DNA from: an uncultured Bacteroidales bacterium
GTDB lineage: Bacteria > Bacteroidota > Bacteroidia > Bacteroidales > JAUNSR01
Assembly (NCBI GenBank): GCA_947074145.1
Contig: CAMTOJ010000043.1
Coordinates: 1 to 32,705, forward strand
Direction of reading: 5' to 3'
Length of the DNA: 32,705 bases
Shown one piece after another: positions 17,258 to 26,854 of the stretch. Numbering within the stretch: the first letter of the stretch is position 1; each line of letters begins with the position of its first letter. The position numbers and the translations under genes were made by a program. Under the pieces are notes generated by a model. That model made no database searches. It was given only the letters and a program-made list of their open reading frames with translations, and was not told the DNA's origin.

Positions 17258-18676
17258 TTACAATTTTAATTCTTCAAAAAACCTACCTATTAGATTTCTT
17301 AACTCCTGATTTGAACAAGAATAACCATTGATAATTATTGTAAAAGCTATTTTTTTTTCATTTTCAAGATATCCCGAATATGCCAATACATTTTTTATAG
17401 ATCCGCTTTTTACTTTAGCTTTTCCCTTATACGGACCGGTAGCAAGAAAACTTTTCACAGTGCCTTCCATTCCTGCCACAGGAAGTGATCCTACAAAATC
17501 ATTATTATCTTTCATATGAACGAGCAGACTGGTCATAAATGAAGCAGTTACCTTGTTCTGTGGAGAAAGTCCGCTTCCATCATAAATAAAAAGGCCATCA
17601 ACATCAATCCCTTTTTTCTCCCAATATTCAATTGTATTTATGATTGAACGTCCGACAGAAAGAGGTTGTTTATTTTTTGAGGATAATCGCATCAATGCCT
17701 CTGCATAGAGATTTATGCTCTTTACATTGCATTGTCGTGCTATCTTGGAAAGATCGGGAGAGCTCCACGTAAATAAAGCTTTTTCTATTTTCGGTATCTG
17801 CTTGCCCTGAGATTTAAGTATTCTTGCATCAGTTGGAGATCCGGAAACAGAAATCCCGTTTCTCTTTAGTACTTCGGTAATATAGGATGAAAACTCAAGG
17901 GCAGGTTCCGGCATATCACCCTTTATCGTAAAGGTTTCCCTATTCTGAGGAATGGCTCCATAGATATATCTTTCGCGTATAAATGGAGCGCCATAAATAT
18001 ACGCACTGTCATATTTTGAAGCCTTTGCAAGCAAATTATTATACATTTTAATATCAACAATAGTTGGACTGACAGACTTTACCTGAGGTTGTTTACCTTT
18101 TTTTGAAGTATCAAATATTATGGAATATGTATTATCCATAAAGTTTATACCATAGATTCCAGCAGCATAATAGTTACCCATATCTTCCCAAGTCCATGCC
18201 GGGTTTATCCCTTCAAATTCGAATATTGACTCATCACCGGTTATCGATCCTTTGATTGATTTTATTCCTGCGTTCTTCAACGAACTGATTAATTTCTCGT
18301 TAAACTCAGTCTCCTTATTTTCAAAATGACAAGATAACAATGAAGGATCTCCACTCCCTTTTATTATAATATTGCCATTTAACACTCCATCTACCACTAA
18401 ACCATTGTAGCCAAATTGTGTTTCATATTTATAGTCACCACCTATCTTATCTAAAGCTGAAGCTGTAGATAAGAGCTTCAAAACAGAAGCTGGCGCCAAA
18501 GAAAGTTGACTATTGTAATCGAGTATAATTTCATTGCTGTCGGCATTTCTGATAGATATACCGATTGAAGCATTTGTAAGGCATTGTGAGGAAATAAATT
18601 TTTGCAATGCATCGTTACAAAATAGAGCGAAATTTACCGATAATAACATTATCGATATTATATAGAGTTTCTTCAT
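17258..18676 (-). CDS. dacB: D-alanyl-D-alanine carboxypeptidase/endopeptidase (PBP4, DacB)
   Basis: Class C (peptidase S13) low-molecular-weight PBP that trims or cleaves peptide cross-links in the periplasm. I chose the ATG at 18676 (472 residues), which gives a good Sec signal (MKKLYIISIMLLSVNFALF); the in-frame ATG 33 bases upstream would place a polar stretch in front of it. Numbered from this start, the catalytic motifs are SVLK (64-67, nucleophile S64), SIN (320-322) and KSG (423-425). The large insert between the first two motifs is typical of PBP4. The gene is divergent from tdk, with 97 bases between them. Confidence 0.93.
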   Translation of the reverse strand: MKKLYIISIMLLSVNFALFCNDALQKFISSQCLTNASIGISIRNADSNEIILDYNSQLSLAPASVLKLLSTASALDKIGGDYKYETQFGYNGLVVDGVLNGNIIIKGSGDPSLLSCHFENKETEFNEKLISSLKNAGIKSIKGSITGDESIFEFEGINPAWTWEDMGNYYAAGIYGINFMDNTYSIIFDTSKKGKQPQVKSVSPTIVDIKMYNNLLAKASKYDSAYIYGAPFIRERYIYGAIPQNRETFTIKGDMPEPALEFSSYITEVLKRNGISVSGSPTDARILKSQGKQIPKIEKALFTWSSPDLSKIARQCNVKSINLYAEALMRLSSKNKQPLSVGRSIINTIEYWEKKGIDVDGLFIYDGSGLSPQNKVTASFMTSLLVHMKDNNDFVGSLPVAGMEGTVKSFLATGPYKGKAKVKSGSIKNVLAYSGYLENEKKIAFTIIINGYSCSNQELRNLIGRFFEELKL

Positions 18677-18725
18677 TGAAATACAATAAAATGATGTTAT
18701 AATACACAATGTACTATTTTTAGGT

Positions 18726-18733
18726 TATTTTTG
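18726..18733 (+). promoter_or_regulatory. tdk promoter, Bacteroidetes -7 element
   Basis: TATTTTTG matches TAnnTTTG exactly and lies about 40 bases before the tdk ATG, in the short divergent region with dacB. No TTG is seen at the ideal -33 position. Confidence 0.55.
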
Positions 18734-18773
18734 TGATAAACTTATTAATAAATAACCGAAAATTAAACACATA

Positions 18774-19358
18774 ATGTTCTCAGAAAAAATTTTAAAAGAA
18801 ATGCATCGTAAAGGAAATATTGAAGTTGTATGTGGATCAATGTTTTCCGGTAAAACGGAAGAACTTATAAGACGATTGAAAAGAGCGAAAATAGCGAAAC
18901 AAAATGTTGAGATATTTAAGCCTACCGTTGATACAAGATATTCCGACTCTGAGGTTGTTTCCCATGATAGTAATTCAATACTTTCAACTCCTGTGGAAAA
19001 CTCAGCAAGCATTCTTTTATTATCCGAGGGTGTTGATGTAGTAGGTATTGATGAGGCTCAGTTTTTTGATAACGGAATTATTGATGTATGTCGTAAACTT
19101 GCAAATAAAGGAGTAAGAGTGATTGTTGCCGGTCTCGATATGGATTTCAAAGGGGAACCTTTTGGCCCAATGCCTCATCTTTGTGCCATTGCCGATGATG
19201 TAGCAAAAGTTCATGCCATATGTGTCAACTGTGGCCACTTGGCTAACTATTCACATAGACTCGTTCATGAAGACAAGCAAGTACTATTGGGAGAAAAAGG
19301 TGAATATCAGCCTTTGTGCCGTGAGTGCTATAATGCTGAGAATAATATTAATGAATAA
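18774..19358 (+). CDS. tdk: Thymidine kinase
   Basis: Type II thymidine kinase, which salvages thymidine to dTMP in the cytosol. The 194 residues include a P-loop GSMFSGKT (21-28), a Walker-B-like GIDEAQFF (91-98) with the catalytic Glu, and four zinc cysteines at 150, 153, 182 and 185 (CVNC and CREC). The start at 18774 gives a short N-terminal extension before the P-loop domain, as in Bacteroides Tdk. It opens a plus-strand group: the AI-2E-family gene follows after 9 bases. Confidence 0.97.
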   Translation: MFSEKILKEMHRKGNIEVVCGSMFSGKTEELIRRLKRAKIAKQNVEIFKPTVDTRYSDSEVVSHDSNSILSTPVENSASILLLSEGVDVVGIDEAQFFDNGIIDVCRKLANKGVRVIVAGLDMDFKGEPFGPMPHLCAIADDVAKVHAICVNCGHLANYSHRLVHEDKQVLLGEKGEYQPLCRECYNAENNINE

Positions 19359-19367
19359 AATATCAAT

Positions 19368-20519
19368 ATGAGTTCTTTTTTTCAAAAAGAGTTTACTTTC
19401 GATCGAGTAGCCAGAATATTCTTCATATCAGTCTGCGTTTTCATTTCTGCGTGGATATGCTACAAGATAAGAGATGCTATAATCCCATTCATAATAGGTT
19501 GGATTTTGGCTTCAGCTCTTATGCCTATTGTTCGTTTTTTTCAGTATAGATTGCATTTCAAAGTAAGGTTAATTGCAATACTTGCTACTCTTATTTTATT
19601 GATAGGAATTCTTACTGCACTTTTTTTGCTTTTTGTACCACCTACTATTGCGGAGTTTAAGAAAACAGGCGACTTGGTATTTAAGTTTGAAAATAAGATT
19701 ATGGATGATTCCTATATCCCTCCTCAGGTAAAAGACTACATCAGTAAATTTGTTGATTTTCAAGAATACAAGGAAAAATTCAACTCTCGCGAGGCTTTCG
19801 ATTATGTCAAAAGACATATTCCTCAACTGTTGGACATTATGTCAAAAGCAGTTTTTAAAATTTTCAATCTTATTAGTGTTGTATTCATTTTCCTTTATTG
19901 TTTCTTTATCATGCTTTATTATGAGCGGATAAGAGATGGATTCTTTGAACTAATTCCTGATAAGTGGCAAGAAAGTGTACATCGCGTACTTAGCGATTTG
20001 GCAAGAAGTACATCAAGATATTTCAGAGGACAAAGTCTTGTTGCATCATGCGTAGGGATATTATTTTGTATTGGATTTCTTATCATCGGCATACCGCTTG
20101 CCATCCCGTTAGGACTCTTTATCGGTCTGTTAAACATGATTCCTTATGCTCAGTTTATAGGGGTTTTTCCCACATTACTTCTTTGTGCTTTACACTCAGC
20201 CGATACGGGGACACCATTTTGGCGTTTATTTTTATTTGCTATGATTGTATTTGCAGTTGTTCAGGTAACCCAAGATACAATACTTACTCCAAATATAATG
20301 AATAAGGTTACAGGACTTAATCCGGCTATTATTTTACTTTGCTTGTCGATTGGTGGAACTTTATTCGGTGTTCTTGGTATAATAATGGCTCTTCCGCTTG
20401 CTCCGATGATGTTGACTTATTATCACGTTTATGTTTTGAAAAAACCTATGCCGGAGTATGAAAATAGGAATAAACACAAAATAGAAGAGAACGAGAAAGA
20501 GAACGAGGATAATCAGTAA
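19368..20519 (+). CDS. AI-2E family transporter (PerM/YdiK-like membrane protein)
   Basis: A 383-residue polytopic protein of the AI-2E exporter superfamily. There are about eight membrane helices: two near 17-60, one at 67-90, a soluble stretch at 95-145, and the rest from 150 to 360. The family core includes the phrase YFRGQSLVASCVGILF and the region around GLNPAIILLCLSIGGTLFGVLGIIMALP. The tail after 365 is charged. Family members have been linked to export of the signal AI-2 and to sodium or osmotic adaptation; many have no known substrate, and none can be inferred here. It follows tdk by 9 bases, an order I recall from other Bacteroidales. Confidence 0.88.
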   Translation: MSSFFQKEFTFDRVARIFFISVCVFISAWICYKIRDAIIPFIIGWILASALMPIVRFFQYRLHFKVRLIAILATLILLIGILTALFLLFVPPTIAEFKKTGDLVFKFENKIMDDSYIPPQVKDYISKFVDFQEYKEKFNSREAFDYVKRHIPQLLDIMSKAVFKIFNLISVVFIFLYCFFIMLYYERIRDGFFELIPDKWQESVHRVLSDLARSTSRYFRGQSLVASCVGILFCIGFLIIGIPLAIPLGLFIGLLNMIPYAQFIGVFPTLLLCALHSADTGTPFWRLFLFAMIVFAVVQVTQDTILTPNIMNKVTGLNPAIILLCLSIGGTLFGVLGIIMALPLAPMMLTYYHVYVLKKPMPEYENRNKHKIEENEKENEDNQ

Positions 20520-20549
20520 AGAAATAGAGTTTTATTTGAATATTTTAAA

Positions 20550-22061
20550 GTGAATCAATTAAAGGCCGGTGCGGCAATATCATATCTGACGATAGTCATG
20601 AGCAACATAATAGGATTGCTTTATACACCTTTTATGTTGAGAATGCTTGGGCAAGAAGAGTACGGATTGTATTCTCTTGTAGCGTCTGTTGTGGCATATC
20701 TCACTGTACTGGACATGGGTTTCGGAAATGCCCTCATTCGCTATACAGCTAAATACAGAGCTGAAGGAGCAAACGAAAAATTGGAAAAAATGTTCGGTAT
20801 GTTTCTTGTTATGTTTAGCGTCATAGGAATTGTCACTTTCATCGCAGGAATTGTATTAACACTGAATGTGAGTAATATTTTTGATACTAATATGGATAGT
20901 GAGGCACTCGAAAAGATTAGAATCATGATGATTCTGATGACTGTCAATCTGGCTCTTACTTTTCCTCTTAGCATTTTCAGTTCTATTATTACAGCTTATG
21001 AAAGGTTTGTATTTCAAAAAAGTATTATCCTTGCCCGAACTATACTGAATCCGGCCGTAATGATTGTTATGCTTCTTGTTGGTTATAAAGCTATTGGTAT
21101 GGTAGTGGTAATCTCAATATTTAATTTAACAACTCTACTTATAAATACATGGTTTTGCCTAAAAAAACTCAATATAAAAGTTAGTTTCGGAAGATTTGAA
21201 AATGGATTTTTCAAGGAGGTCTCAATCTATTCTTTCTGGATTTTTCTAAGTGTTATTATAGACAAAATCTATTGGAGTACGGGACAATTTGTGCTTGGGA
21301 TTTATCAAGGAGCAACCTCCATAGCTATATACGCAGTAGCCATACAATTAGTCTATATGTATATGAATTTCTCAAAGGCTATTTCCGATTTATTTCTTCC
21401 CAAAGTAACTGCTCTTGTGACAAAATCAAAAGACCATACTCTTGTCTCTGATCTTTTCATTAAAGTAGGAAGATTGCAATACATTGTGATTTGTTTCATA
21501 TTGATAGGATTTGTAATATTTGGCAAACCGTTTATCGAGATATGGGCCGGTAAGGATTATACAGATGCTTATCTTATAACATTAATCCTCTTTGTCCCCC
21601 TTACAATTCCCTTGATTCAAAATCTTGGAATAATAATACTCCAGGCTCACAACATTATGCGATTCAGATCAATACTATATCTTTTAATTGCTTTATTCTC
21701 TTTAGGCATCTCAATACCACTTGCTAAACATTATTCAGGTTTTGGTTGCGCTCTTGCTGTTTCTATTGCTTTATTTATGGGACAGATACTTATCATGAAT
21801 TTTTATTATATGAAAAAAGTAAAAATAGATATAATAGCTTTTTGGAGAGAGATATTTAAGATGTCAATAGCACCTTCTATTTTGGGGAGCATTGCTTATT
21901 TCGTTCTTTCTGGATTTGTACTTACAAAACTTTATATGCTACTAGGTGCAATAGCTGTTTTCTCGGTGATTTATATTCCTGTTGCATGGTTTTTAGTAAT
22001 GAACGATTATGAACGAAATATGGTATTGAACGCTGTAAAAAAGATTATTTCAAAAGGATAA
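20550..22061 (+). CDS. Oligosaccharide flippase, Wzx-type (MATE-like/MOP superfamily)
   Basis: The 503-residue protein has about 12-14 membrane helices and the N-terminal pattern of polysaccharide flippases, with MLRMLGQEEYGLYSL and DMGFGNALIRYTAKYRA near 28-75. Such proteins move undecaprenyl-linked glycan repeat units across the inner membrane. The start is GTG at 20550; no ATG or TTG lies between it and the in-frame stop of the preceding gene. It lies 30 bases after the AI-2E-family gene and 45 before the pyruvyl transferase gene. No glycosyltransferases are nearby, so it is isolated from a normal capsule or exopolysaccharide cluster. Confidence 0.9.
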   Translation: MNQLKAGAAISYLTIVMSNIIGLLYTPFMLRMLGQEEYGLYSLVASVVAYLTVLDMGFGNALIRYTAKYRAEGANEKLEKMFGMFLVMFSVIGIVTFIAGIVLTLNVSNIFDTNMDSEALEKIRIMMILMTVNLALTFPLSIFSSIITAYERFVFQKSIILARTILNPAVMIVMLLVGYKAIGMVVVISIFNLTTLLINTWFCLKKLNIKVSFGRFENGFFKEVSIYSFWIFLSVIIDKIYWSTGQFVLGIYQGATSIAIYAVAIQLVYMYMNFSKAISDLFLPKVTALVTKSKDHTLVSDLFIKVGRLQYIVICFILIGFVIFGKPFIEIWAGKDYTDAYLITLILFVPLTIPLIQNLGIIILQAHNIMRFRSILYLLIALFSLGISIPLAKHYSGFGCALAVSIALFMGQILIMNFYYMKKVKIDIIAFWREIFKMSIAPSILGSIAYFVLSGFVLTKLYMLLGAIAVFSVIYIPVAWFLVMNDYERNMVLNAVKKIISKG

Positions 22062-22106
22062 TTTATTATTTTAGATTTTTATTTCCTAACTATAAAATCT
22101 ATAAAC

Positions 22107-23228
22107 ATGAAAATAGGCATTTTGACTTTTCATAATGGCACCAATTACGGAGGGACACTTCAGGCTTTTGCTACTCAAAAAACCATTGAGGCCTTAGGTC
22201 ATGAGGCTGTGATTGTCAATTATGCTCCTCTATCTTTTCGGGATAGGTTTTATAAATGTTTCACCTCATCGATTAAATGGAGAAATATCCGATCATATTT
22301 ATTGGACTATTTCAAAGAACCTGAATTTAGAAAATTCAGAAATCTTTACATGAATCTTTCTCCAAGATATTATACAGAAAAAGATGTCATCGACAATCTG
22401 TCAACTCTTAATCTTGATGCCTGCATAAGCGGAAGTGATCAGGTTTGGAGCCCTTATATGGCACAAAATTGGGGAAAGATATATTTTCAACATCTTTTTC
22501 CGAATGAAATAAAAAGGATAGCTTATGCCGTAAGTTTCTCTTGTTCACAATATCCGAATGAGGCAATGGATATAGTAAGAGATGATATTGCTAAATTTTC
22601 GTCATTAAGTACTCGCGAAAATTCAGGCAAAACGATTCTCGAGAGTTCTGGTTTTCAGAATATAGAGGTAATGCCCGACCCTACTTTCCTTTTTGAAAAA
22701 GATCTTTTAAGTCTCCTTAATCACGATGGCATATCTGAACTAACTACCAAAGAGCCAGAATTTAATGATTTAAAGGATAGTTATGTTTATTGCTACATTT
22801 TGCAACAGAATCAGAAATTGATTCATAAGGTTTCCGATTATTATTCTGATCTGCAGAATAGTTTCTCTTTCGGAAAAGTAATCGATTCTTCTAAACTTAA
22901 TTTTAGATTTGAGGGTGTAACTGAATGGATAGCTCGAATTGCCAATAGTAAATTAGTTGTAACAAATTCCTTTCACGGTGCTGTTTTTTCATTGCTTTTC
23001 CATCGTCCTTTTATTATAATCCCGGTTGAAGGACGACTATCGGGAATGAACGACAGAATAATCACTCTTATGAAGACTTTTAATCTTGAAGATAGAATAC
23101 TCGAAAGTTATGATACCCAAAAGATCCTATCTATTCAAAATTCTCTGATCGATTGGAAAGAAGTGGATGAGGTTATTGAGAAAATGCGTGCTAAAGGAAT
23201 CGGTTTTCTTGAACGAGCGTTATCATAA
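22107..23228 (+). CDS. Polysaccharide pyruvyl transferase family protein
   Basis: A 373-residue protein with the GT-B-like pyruvyl transferase fold (CsaB/WcaK type). It starts KIGILTFHNGTNYGGTLQAF, and has ACISGSDQVWSP near 108-119, STREN near 172, a DPTF element near 191, and the C-terminal TNSFHGAVFSLLFHRPFI. This combination, especially the SGSDQVW and SFHG motifs, is characteristic. Such enzymes add ketal-linked pyruvate from phosphoenolpyruvate to sugars of surface glycans, adding negative charge. It probably decorates the glycan exported by the preceding flippase (inference from adjacency). It is the last gene of the group. Confidence 0.9.
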   Translation: MKIGILTFHNGTNYGGTLQAFATQKTIEALGHEAVIVNYAPLSFRDRFYKCFTSSIKWRNIRSYLLDYFKEPEFRKFRNLYMNLSPRYYTEKDVIDNLSTLNLDACISGSDQVWSPYMAQNWGKIYFQHLFPNEIKRIAYAVSFSCSQYPNEAMDIVRDDIAKFSSLSTRENSGKTILESSGFQNIEVMPDPTFLFEKDLLSLLNHDGISELTTKEPEFNDLKDSYVYCYILQQNQKLIHKVSDYYSDLQNSFSFGKVIDSSKLNFRFEGVTEWIARIANSKLVVTNSFHGAVFSLLFHRPFIIIPVEGRLSGMNDRIITLMKTFNLEDRILESYDTQKILSIQNSLIDWKEVDEVIEKMRAKGIGFLERALS

Positions 23229-23260
23229 TAGAAATCAATATTAAATATGTAATAAACACA

Positions 23261-23300
23261 ATAAAGCCCTACAGGAGATTTCCGATAGGGCTTTATTTTT
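23261..23300. terminator. Bidirectional intrinsic terminator
   Basis: ATAAAGCCCTA (23261-23271) pairs perfectly with TAGGGCTTTAT (23286-23296), an 11-bp stem with a 14-base loop, followed by five T, an A and five T. It lies 33 bases after the pyruvyl transferase stop, between convergent genes, and could also end manC transcription. Confidence 0.92.
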
Positions 23301-23448
23301 ATTTTTCATTAGAATTTTATCATTTACAATATCTTGAAAAAAGACAAAGTATTTTGATTGATTCATATTTGTGAATAATTTACACGAGACAAGATGATTT
23401 TAAACCTTTATCATATCGTTATATCTGTAAAAAATATCGACAGATAAA

Positions 23449-24501
23449 TTATTTAGAAGAAAACTCCTTTATTCTCTGTTCATCGCTAAGACGACAAATC
23501 ATTAACACTCCGTCATGTTCAGCAATAATATATCCGTTAAGACCTTGTAAAACTGCTTTTTTCCCTGATGGAAGATGAACCATACAATTATCTGATTCTA
23601 TCATCTTCACAGAGTCTCCGATTACTGAATTTTTACTATTGTCAGGACCCACAAATGTGTGAAGAGATCCCCATGTTCCAAGATCGCTCCAACCGAAATT
23701 AGCAGGAAGAACATATATATTTTCTGCTTTTTCCATAACTGCATAGTCTATTGAGATTGCCTGGCAAGTTGGAAATTTTTCATCAATTATTCCTTGTTCT
23801 TTTTCAGTGTAATACGAAGGAGTTATCTCATCGAAGATTGTCATTAAGTCGGGTACAAAAGAACGAAGTGCCTCAAGTACGGTAGCAACATTCCAAAGGA
23901 AAAGACCGGAATTCCAGTAATAGTTTCCCTCTGCAATATATGTCATTGCAGTATCAAGGTTAGGCTTTTCTTTGAAAGCCGCAACTGATAGTATCTCCTC
24001 TTCTATTTTGTTTTCTTTGTCCCCTTGAATATATCCATATCCGGTTTCCGGACGAGTCACATGCATTCCTAAAGTTAGAATTCTGTTACCTTTAGATACA
24101 AAATCTATACCTTTAGAGATTACTCTTTGAAACTCTTTTTCATCCTCTACAATGTGATCGGAAGGAGCTATAATTAGATTTGCTTCAGGGTATCTTGATG
24201 CAATCTTAGAACTAACATAAGCGATGCATGGCGCAGTGTTTCGCATACAAGGTTCTAAGAGAATGTTTGATTCGGGAATCAATGGAAGTTGTTGCTTCAC
24301 AAGATTCTTATATTTCTTAGAGGTTACAACCCAAACGTTTTCTATTTTTACAAGGTCGCCGAAACGATCTACAGTTTGTTGAATCATAGTCTTACCGCAT
24401 CCGGTTATATCAATAAACTGTTTGGGACATTCTGGCGTTGACATAGGCCAAAATCTGGAACCGACTCCGCCGGCCATTATGACAAGATGATTATTATTCA
24501 T
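23449..24501 (-). CDS. manC: Mannose-1-phosphate guanylyltransferase
   Basis: Makes GDP-mannose from mannose-1-phosphate and GTP, the donor for mannose, fucose and related sugars in surface glycans and glycoproteins. The nucleotidyltransferase signature is at the N-terminus (VIMAGGVGSRFWPMSTPECPK, residues about 7-27). Further family elements are LLEPCMRNTAPC near 81, LIIAPSDHIVEDE near 105 and YYWNSGLFLWN near 193. With 350 residues it is the short form that lacks the phosphomannose isomerase domain. It lies downstream of tonB on the same strand but has its own promoter overlapping the tonB end. Confidence 0.95.
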   Translation of the reverse strand: MNNNHLVIMAGGVGSRFWPMSTPECPKQFIDITGCGKTMIQQTVDRFGDLVKIENVWVVTSKKYKNLVKQQLPLIPESNILLEPCMRNTAPCIAYVSSKIASRYPEANLIIAPSDHIVEDEKEFQRVISKGIDFVSKGNRILTLGMHVTRPETGYGYIQGDKENKIEEEILSVAAFKEKPNLDTAMTYIAEGNYYWNSGLFLWNVATVLEALRSFVPDLMTIFDEITPSYYTEKEQGIIDEKFPTCQAISIDYAVMEKAENIYVLPANFGWSDLGTWGSLHTFVGPDNSKNSVIGDSVKMIESDNCMVHLPSGKKAVLQGLNGYIIAEHDGVLMICRLSDEQRIKEFSSK

Positions 24502-24542
24502 GTGATTTCTCTTATAGAGCTTCTATGTGTGATATGTGTGAT

Positions 24543-24563
24543 TATCTGTCTTTTAAACAGATA
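24543..24563 (-). other. Small hairpin in the manC leader
   Basis: TATCTGT (24543-24549) pairs with ACAGATA (24557-24563) with a 7-base loop. It lies in the predicted manC 5' untranslated region about 40-60 bases before the start codon. No T tract follows, so it is not a terminator. Confidence 0.4.
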
Positions 24564-24642
24564 TATATTTCTCTTAAAATTCTAAGTCTTATCGATATAG
24601 TTAAATCTTAGCAAATTATATAAATATTAAACTTTTCGTGTG

Positions 24643-24672
24643 CAAATTTAATATTTTAATTATCACTATCAA
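24643..24672 (-). promoter_or_regulatory. manC promoter with -33 and -7 elements, overlapping the end of tonB
   Basis: On the minus strand a TTG (24670-24672) is followed after exactly 19 bases by TAAATTTG (24643-24650), a full match to the Bacteroidetes TTG-N19-TAnnTTTG layout. The -33 element lies inside the last codons of tonB. The predicted leader before the manC ATG is about 135 bases. Confidence 0.7.
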
Positions 24673-25486
24673 ATTTATAGGTTATAGTTCCGCTTTGAGT
24701 AGACACTCCTTTTTTTACCTCAAATAACGCCTTTCTTGCTGCTGCCAGAGCACTTTCTCGCAATGATGAAGATGATGTGGTTGTTCCTTGACCAAGAATT
24801 GCACTTATCACCTTACCATCCTCATTTACAGTTATATTTACAACTACATTACCAGATTCATTAACCGAAAAAGATGGTTTTGGCAATCCGCCGATTATAC
24901 TTCTGCCACCAAGATCATAGCTTCCATAGCCGGCACTTCCTTTAGGAGCTCCTTGATCAGAATTACCAATGGGAGAGCCTTGATTTCCCTCATTTCCGTT
25001 TGCTGTACCGGTAGAGCCTGTATCATTATTATTTGAGTTTTGAAATACATTGGCAACGCGATTCTTAATGACTTCCTCTTGTTTGGCTTTCTCCTCTGCC
25101 TCTTTTTTAATACGTTCTTCTTCTGCTTTTCTAATCGCTTCTTCTTTTTGTTTTTTCAGAAGTTCTTCATCTTTCTTTTTCTGTTCAATATCATTAAGAT
25201 GTACTGTCTGCTCAAGATTCTGCGAAATCATCTCTTCTTTTATTTCCTCAACCGGTTCATTATGTACAGGAGTAACAGGCTTTGAGGGTAAAGCGTCGAA
25301 AGATGAAGTAACCGTATTATTGGGAGTAGATGAACCAACATTTTCAACACCTATAAGCACCATAATACCCTCTTCCTCTTGTTTTTCAACATAAGGAAAA
25401 TGTATCAGCAAAAGCAAGCCGATGATTATTGCATGAAAAACGACAGTTCCTATAATACCTGCGCCTTTGTTTTTTAGATCGATCAT
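24656..25486 (-). CDS. tonB: TonB-like energy transducer
   Basis: A 276-residue protein that spans the periplasm to transmit proton-motive force from ExbB/ExbD to outer-membrane receptors. It has a cytoplasmic start, one N-terminal membrane helix (about 9-27), a Pro/Val/Thr stretch, a highly charged Lys/Glu coiled coil (about 85-145), a Gly/Asn/Ser-rich linker (about 150-190) and a C-terminal beta-alpha-beta domain (about 196-276). It could equally be called TolA-like because of the charged coil; the exbB-exbD-tonB order is common in Bacteroidales and favours TonB. It is separated from exbD by 192 bases. Confidence 0.85.
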   Translation of the reverse strand: MIDLKNKGAGIIGTVVFHAIIIGLLLLIHFPYVEKQEEEGIMVLIGVENVGSSTPNNTVTSSFDALPSKPVTPVHNEPVEEIKEEMISQNLEQTVHLNDIEQKKKDEELLKKQKEEAIRKAEEERIKKEAEEKAKQEEVIKNRVANVFQNSNNNDTGSTGTANGNEGNQGSPIGNSDQGAPKGSAGYGSYDLGGRSIIGGLPKPSFSVNESGNVVVNITVNEDGKVISAILGQGTTTSSSSLRESALAAARKALFEVKKGVSTQSGTITYKFDSDN

Positions 25487-25678
25487 ACTTATGATTTATA
25501 AATATCGAATTTGAGAGTTTCAATTCATTCTGTTTATTACAAATACTGTATCTAATTCCTTGTCAGTATATACAATCTCCTTCCTTATATTTTCTATAAC
25601 CACATTAATGTCATATAATCTATTGATGTATTCAATCTGTGAATTATTACAAAAGAAAAAAACTGTTTTTTACTCCAA

Positions 25679-26089
25679 TTAGTTTACAGGCCTTGTTGCT
25701 ATTACCATCTTGAAATTATTCTGATTCGCGATATTTAAAATTTTTACTACTTCTTTGTAAGGTACCGATTCATCGGCATAAAGAGCTACATACATTTCCG
25801 GCTCTTTATTCTGACATTCGATTAGAAATGGGGTAATCTGTTCAAACAAAACCATCTGTTCTCTCTGATTACCAAAAGCAACATAATAATTTAACTCTTT
25901 ATCAATTGTCACTCTGGTCATTGGAGATGCGGATGTCTGTTTTTTGCTTTGTGGTAAAAGTATCTTTATGGCATTGGGAAACACCACTGTAGAGGTCACC
26001 ATGAAGAATATCAACAAAAGGAATATTACATCTGTCATGGATGACATACTAAATGAAGCTTCTACCTTATTTCTTCTTTTTAATGCCAT
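25679..26089 (-). CDS. exbD: Biopolymer transport protein ExbD
   Basis: A 136-residue single-pass protein. A basic N-terminal tail is followed by the membrane helix of the ExbD/TolR family, SMTDVIFLLLIFFMVTST, with the proton-relay aspartate at D20. The rest is a small periplasmic domain that contains the family phrase YVALYADESVPYKEVVKIL. With ExbB it forms the proton-driven motor that powers TonB. It starts 3 bases after the exbB stop. Confidence 0.93.
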   Translation of the reverse strand: MALKRRNKVEASFSMSSMTDVIFLLLIFFMVTSTVVFPNAIKILLPQSKKQTSASPMTRVTIDKELNYYVAFGNQREQMVLFEQITPFLIECQNKEPEMYVALYADESVPYKEVVKILNIANQNNFKMVIATRPVN

Positions 26090-26092
26090 AAT

Positions 26093-26794
26093 TTATTTTA
26101 TTGGTTCGTTCAACATATCCATGAATTCCATAGATTTAGATTCCATCGTATTTACAATCGAATCTACTCTTGAAATAAGTATATTATATGCAAACATCGC
26201 AAGAATACCAACAATAAGACCTGCAACGGTTGTTGTCAAAGCTTGATAAATACCTGCAGAAAGGAGTGTAATGTCAGCATTATTTCCGGCATTTGCCATA
26301 TCGTAGAATGCTCTTACCATTCCGGTCACAGTACCAAGAAACCCAATCATCGGAGCTCCGGCAGCTGTTGTGGCAAGTAGAGAAAATCCCTTTTCAAGTT
26401 TTGCAACTTCAAGATTACCAACATTCTCCACCGCTACAAGAACATCAGACATAGGACGACCAAGGCGTGTAATCCCCTTTTCTATCATATTGGAATATGG
26501 TGTTTTTGACTTACGACATAAAGATAAAGCCGAGTCAATCTGACCATTATGAATATAATCCTTTATTTTATTCATGAAATCAGTATCCTCTTTTGCCACA
26601 TTATGAATGTAGGTCATTCTTTCTACGAATATATAAATGGATAGTATTGAAAGAAGTACAAGCGGAATCATGAGCCATCCTCCTGTCAAAGCAAGGCTCC
26701 AAAATGATAATCCTGATTCTTGTGGTGCAACATTTGAAAACTCCGGCATACTGCTAAGAGTATCCGCTACAGTAGTGATATTTAAAAATCTCAT
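26093..26794 (-). CDS. exbB: MotA/TolQ/ExbB proton channel family protein
   Basis: The 233-residue protein has three membrane helices: about 33-55 (WLMIPLVLLSILSIYIFVERM), and two near 140-160 and 178-205. The conserved pieces of the family are in place, including the GFLGTVTGMVRAFYDMA turn near 153-169 and ALTTTVAGLIVGILAMFAYN near 188-207. It forms the pentameric inner-membrane channel around ExbD. It lies between pdxJ (60 bases upstream) and exbD (3 bases downstream). Confidence 0.93.
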   Translation of the reverse strand: MRFLNITTVADTLSSMPEFSNVAPQESGLSFWSLALTGGWLMIPLVLLSILSIYIFVERMTYIHNVAKEDTDFMNKIKDYIHNGQIDSALSLCRKSKTPYSNMIEKGITRLGRPMSDVLVAVENVGNLEVAKLEKGFSLLATTAAGAPMIGFLGTVTGMVRAFYDMANAGNNADITLLSAGIYQALTTTVAGLIVGILAMFAYNILISRVDSIVNTMESKSMEFMDMLNEPIK

Positions 26795-26854
26795 AATGTG
26801 AATGTTTCTTTGATATTATTTTGACAAGATAAGAAAATTTAATCTTAACAATAG

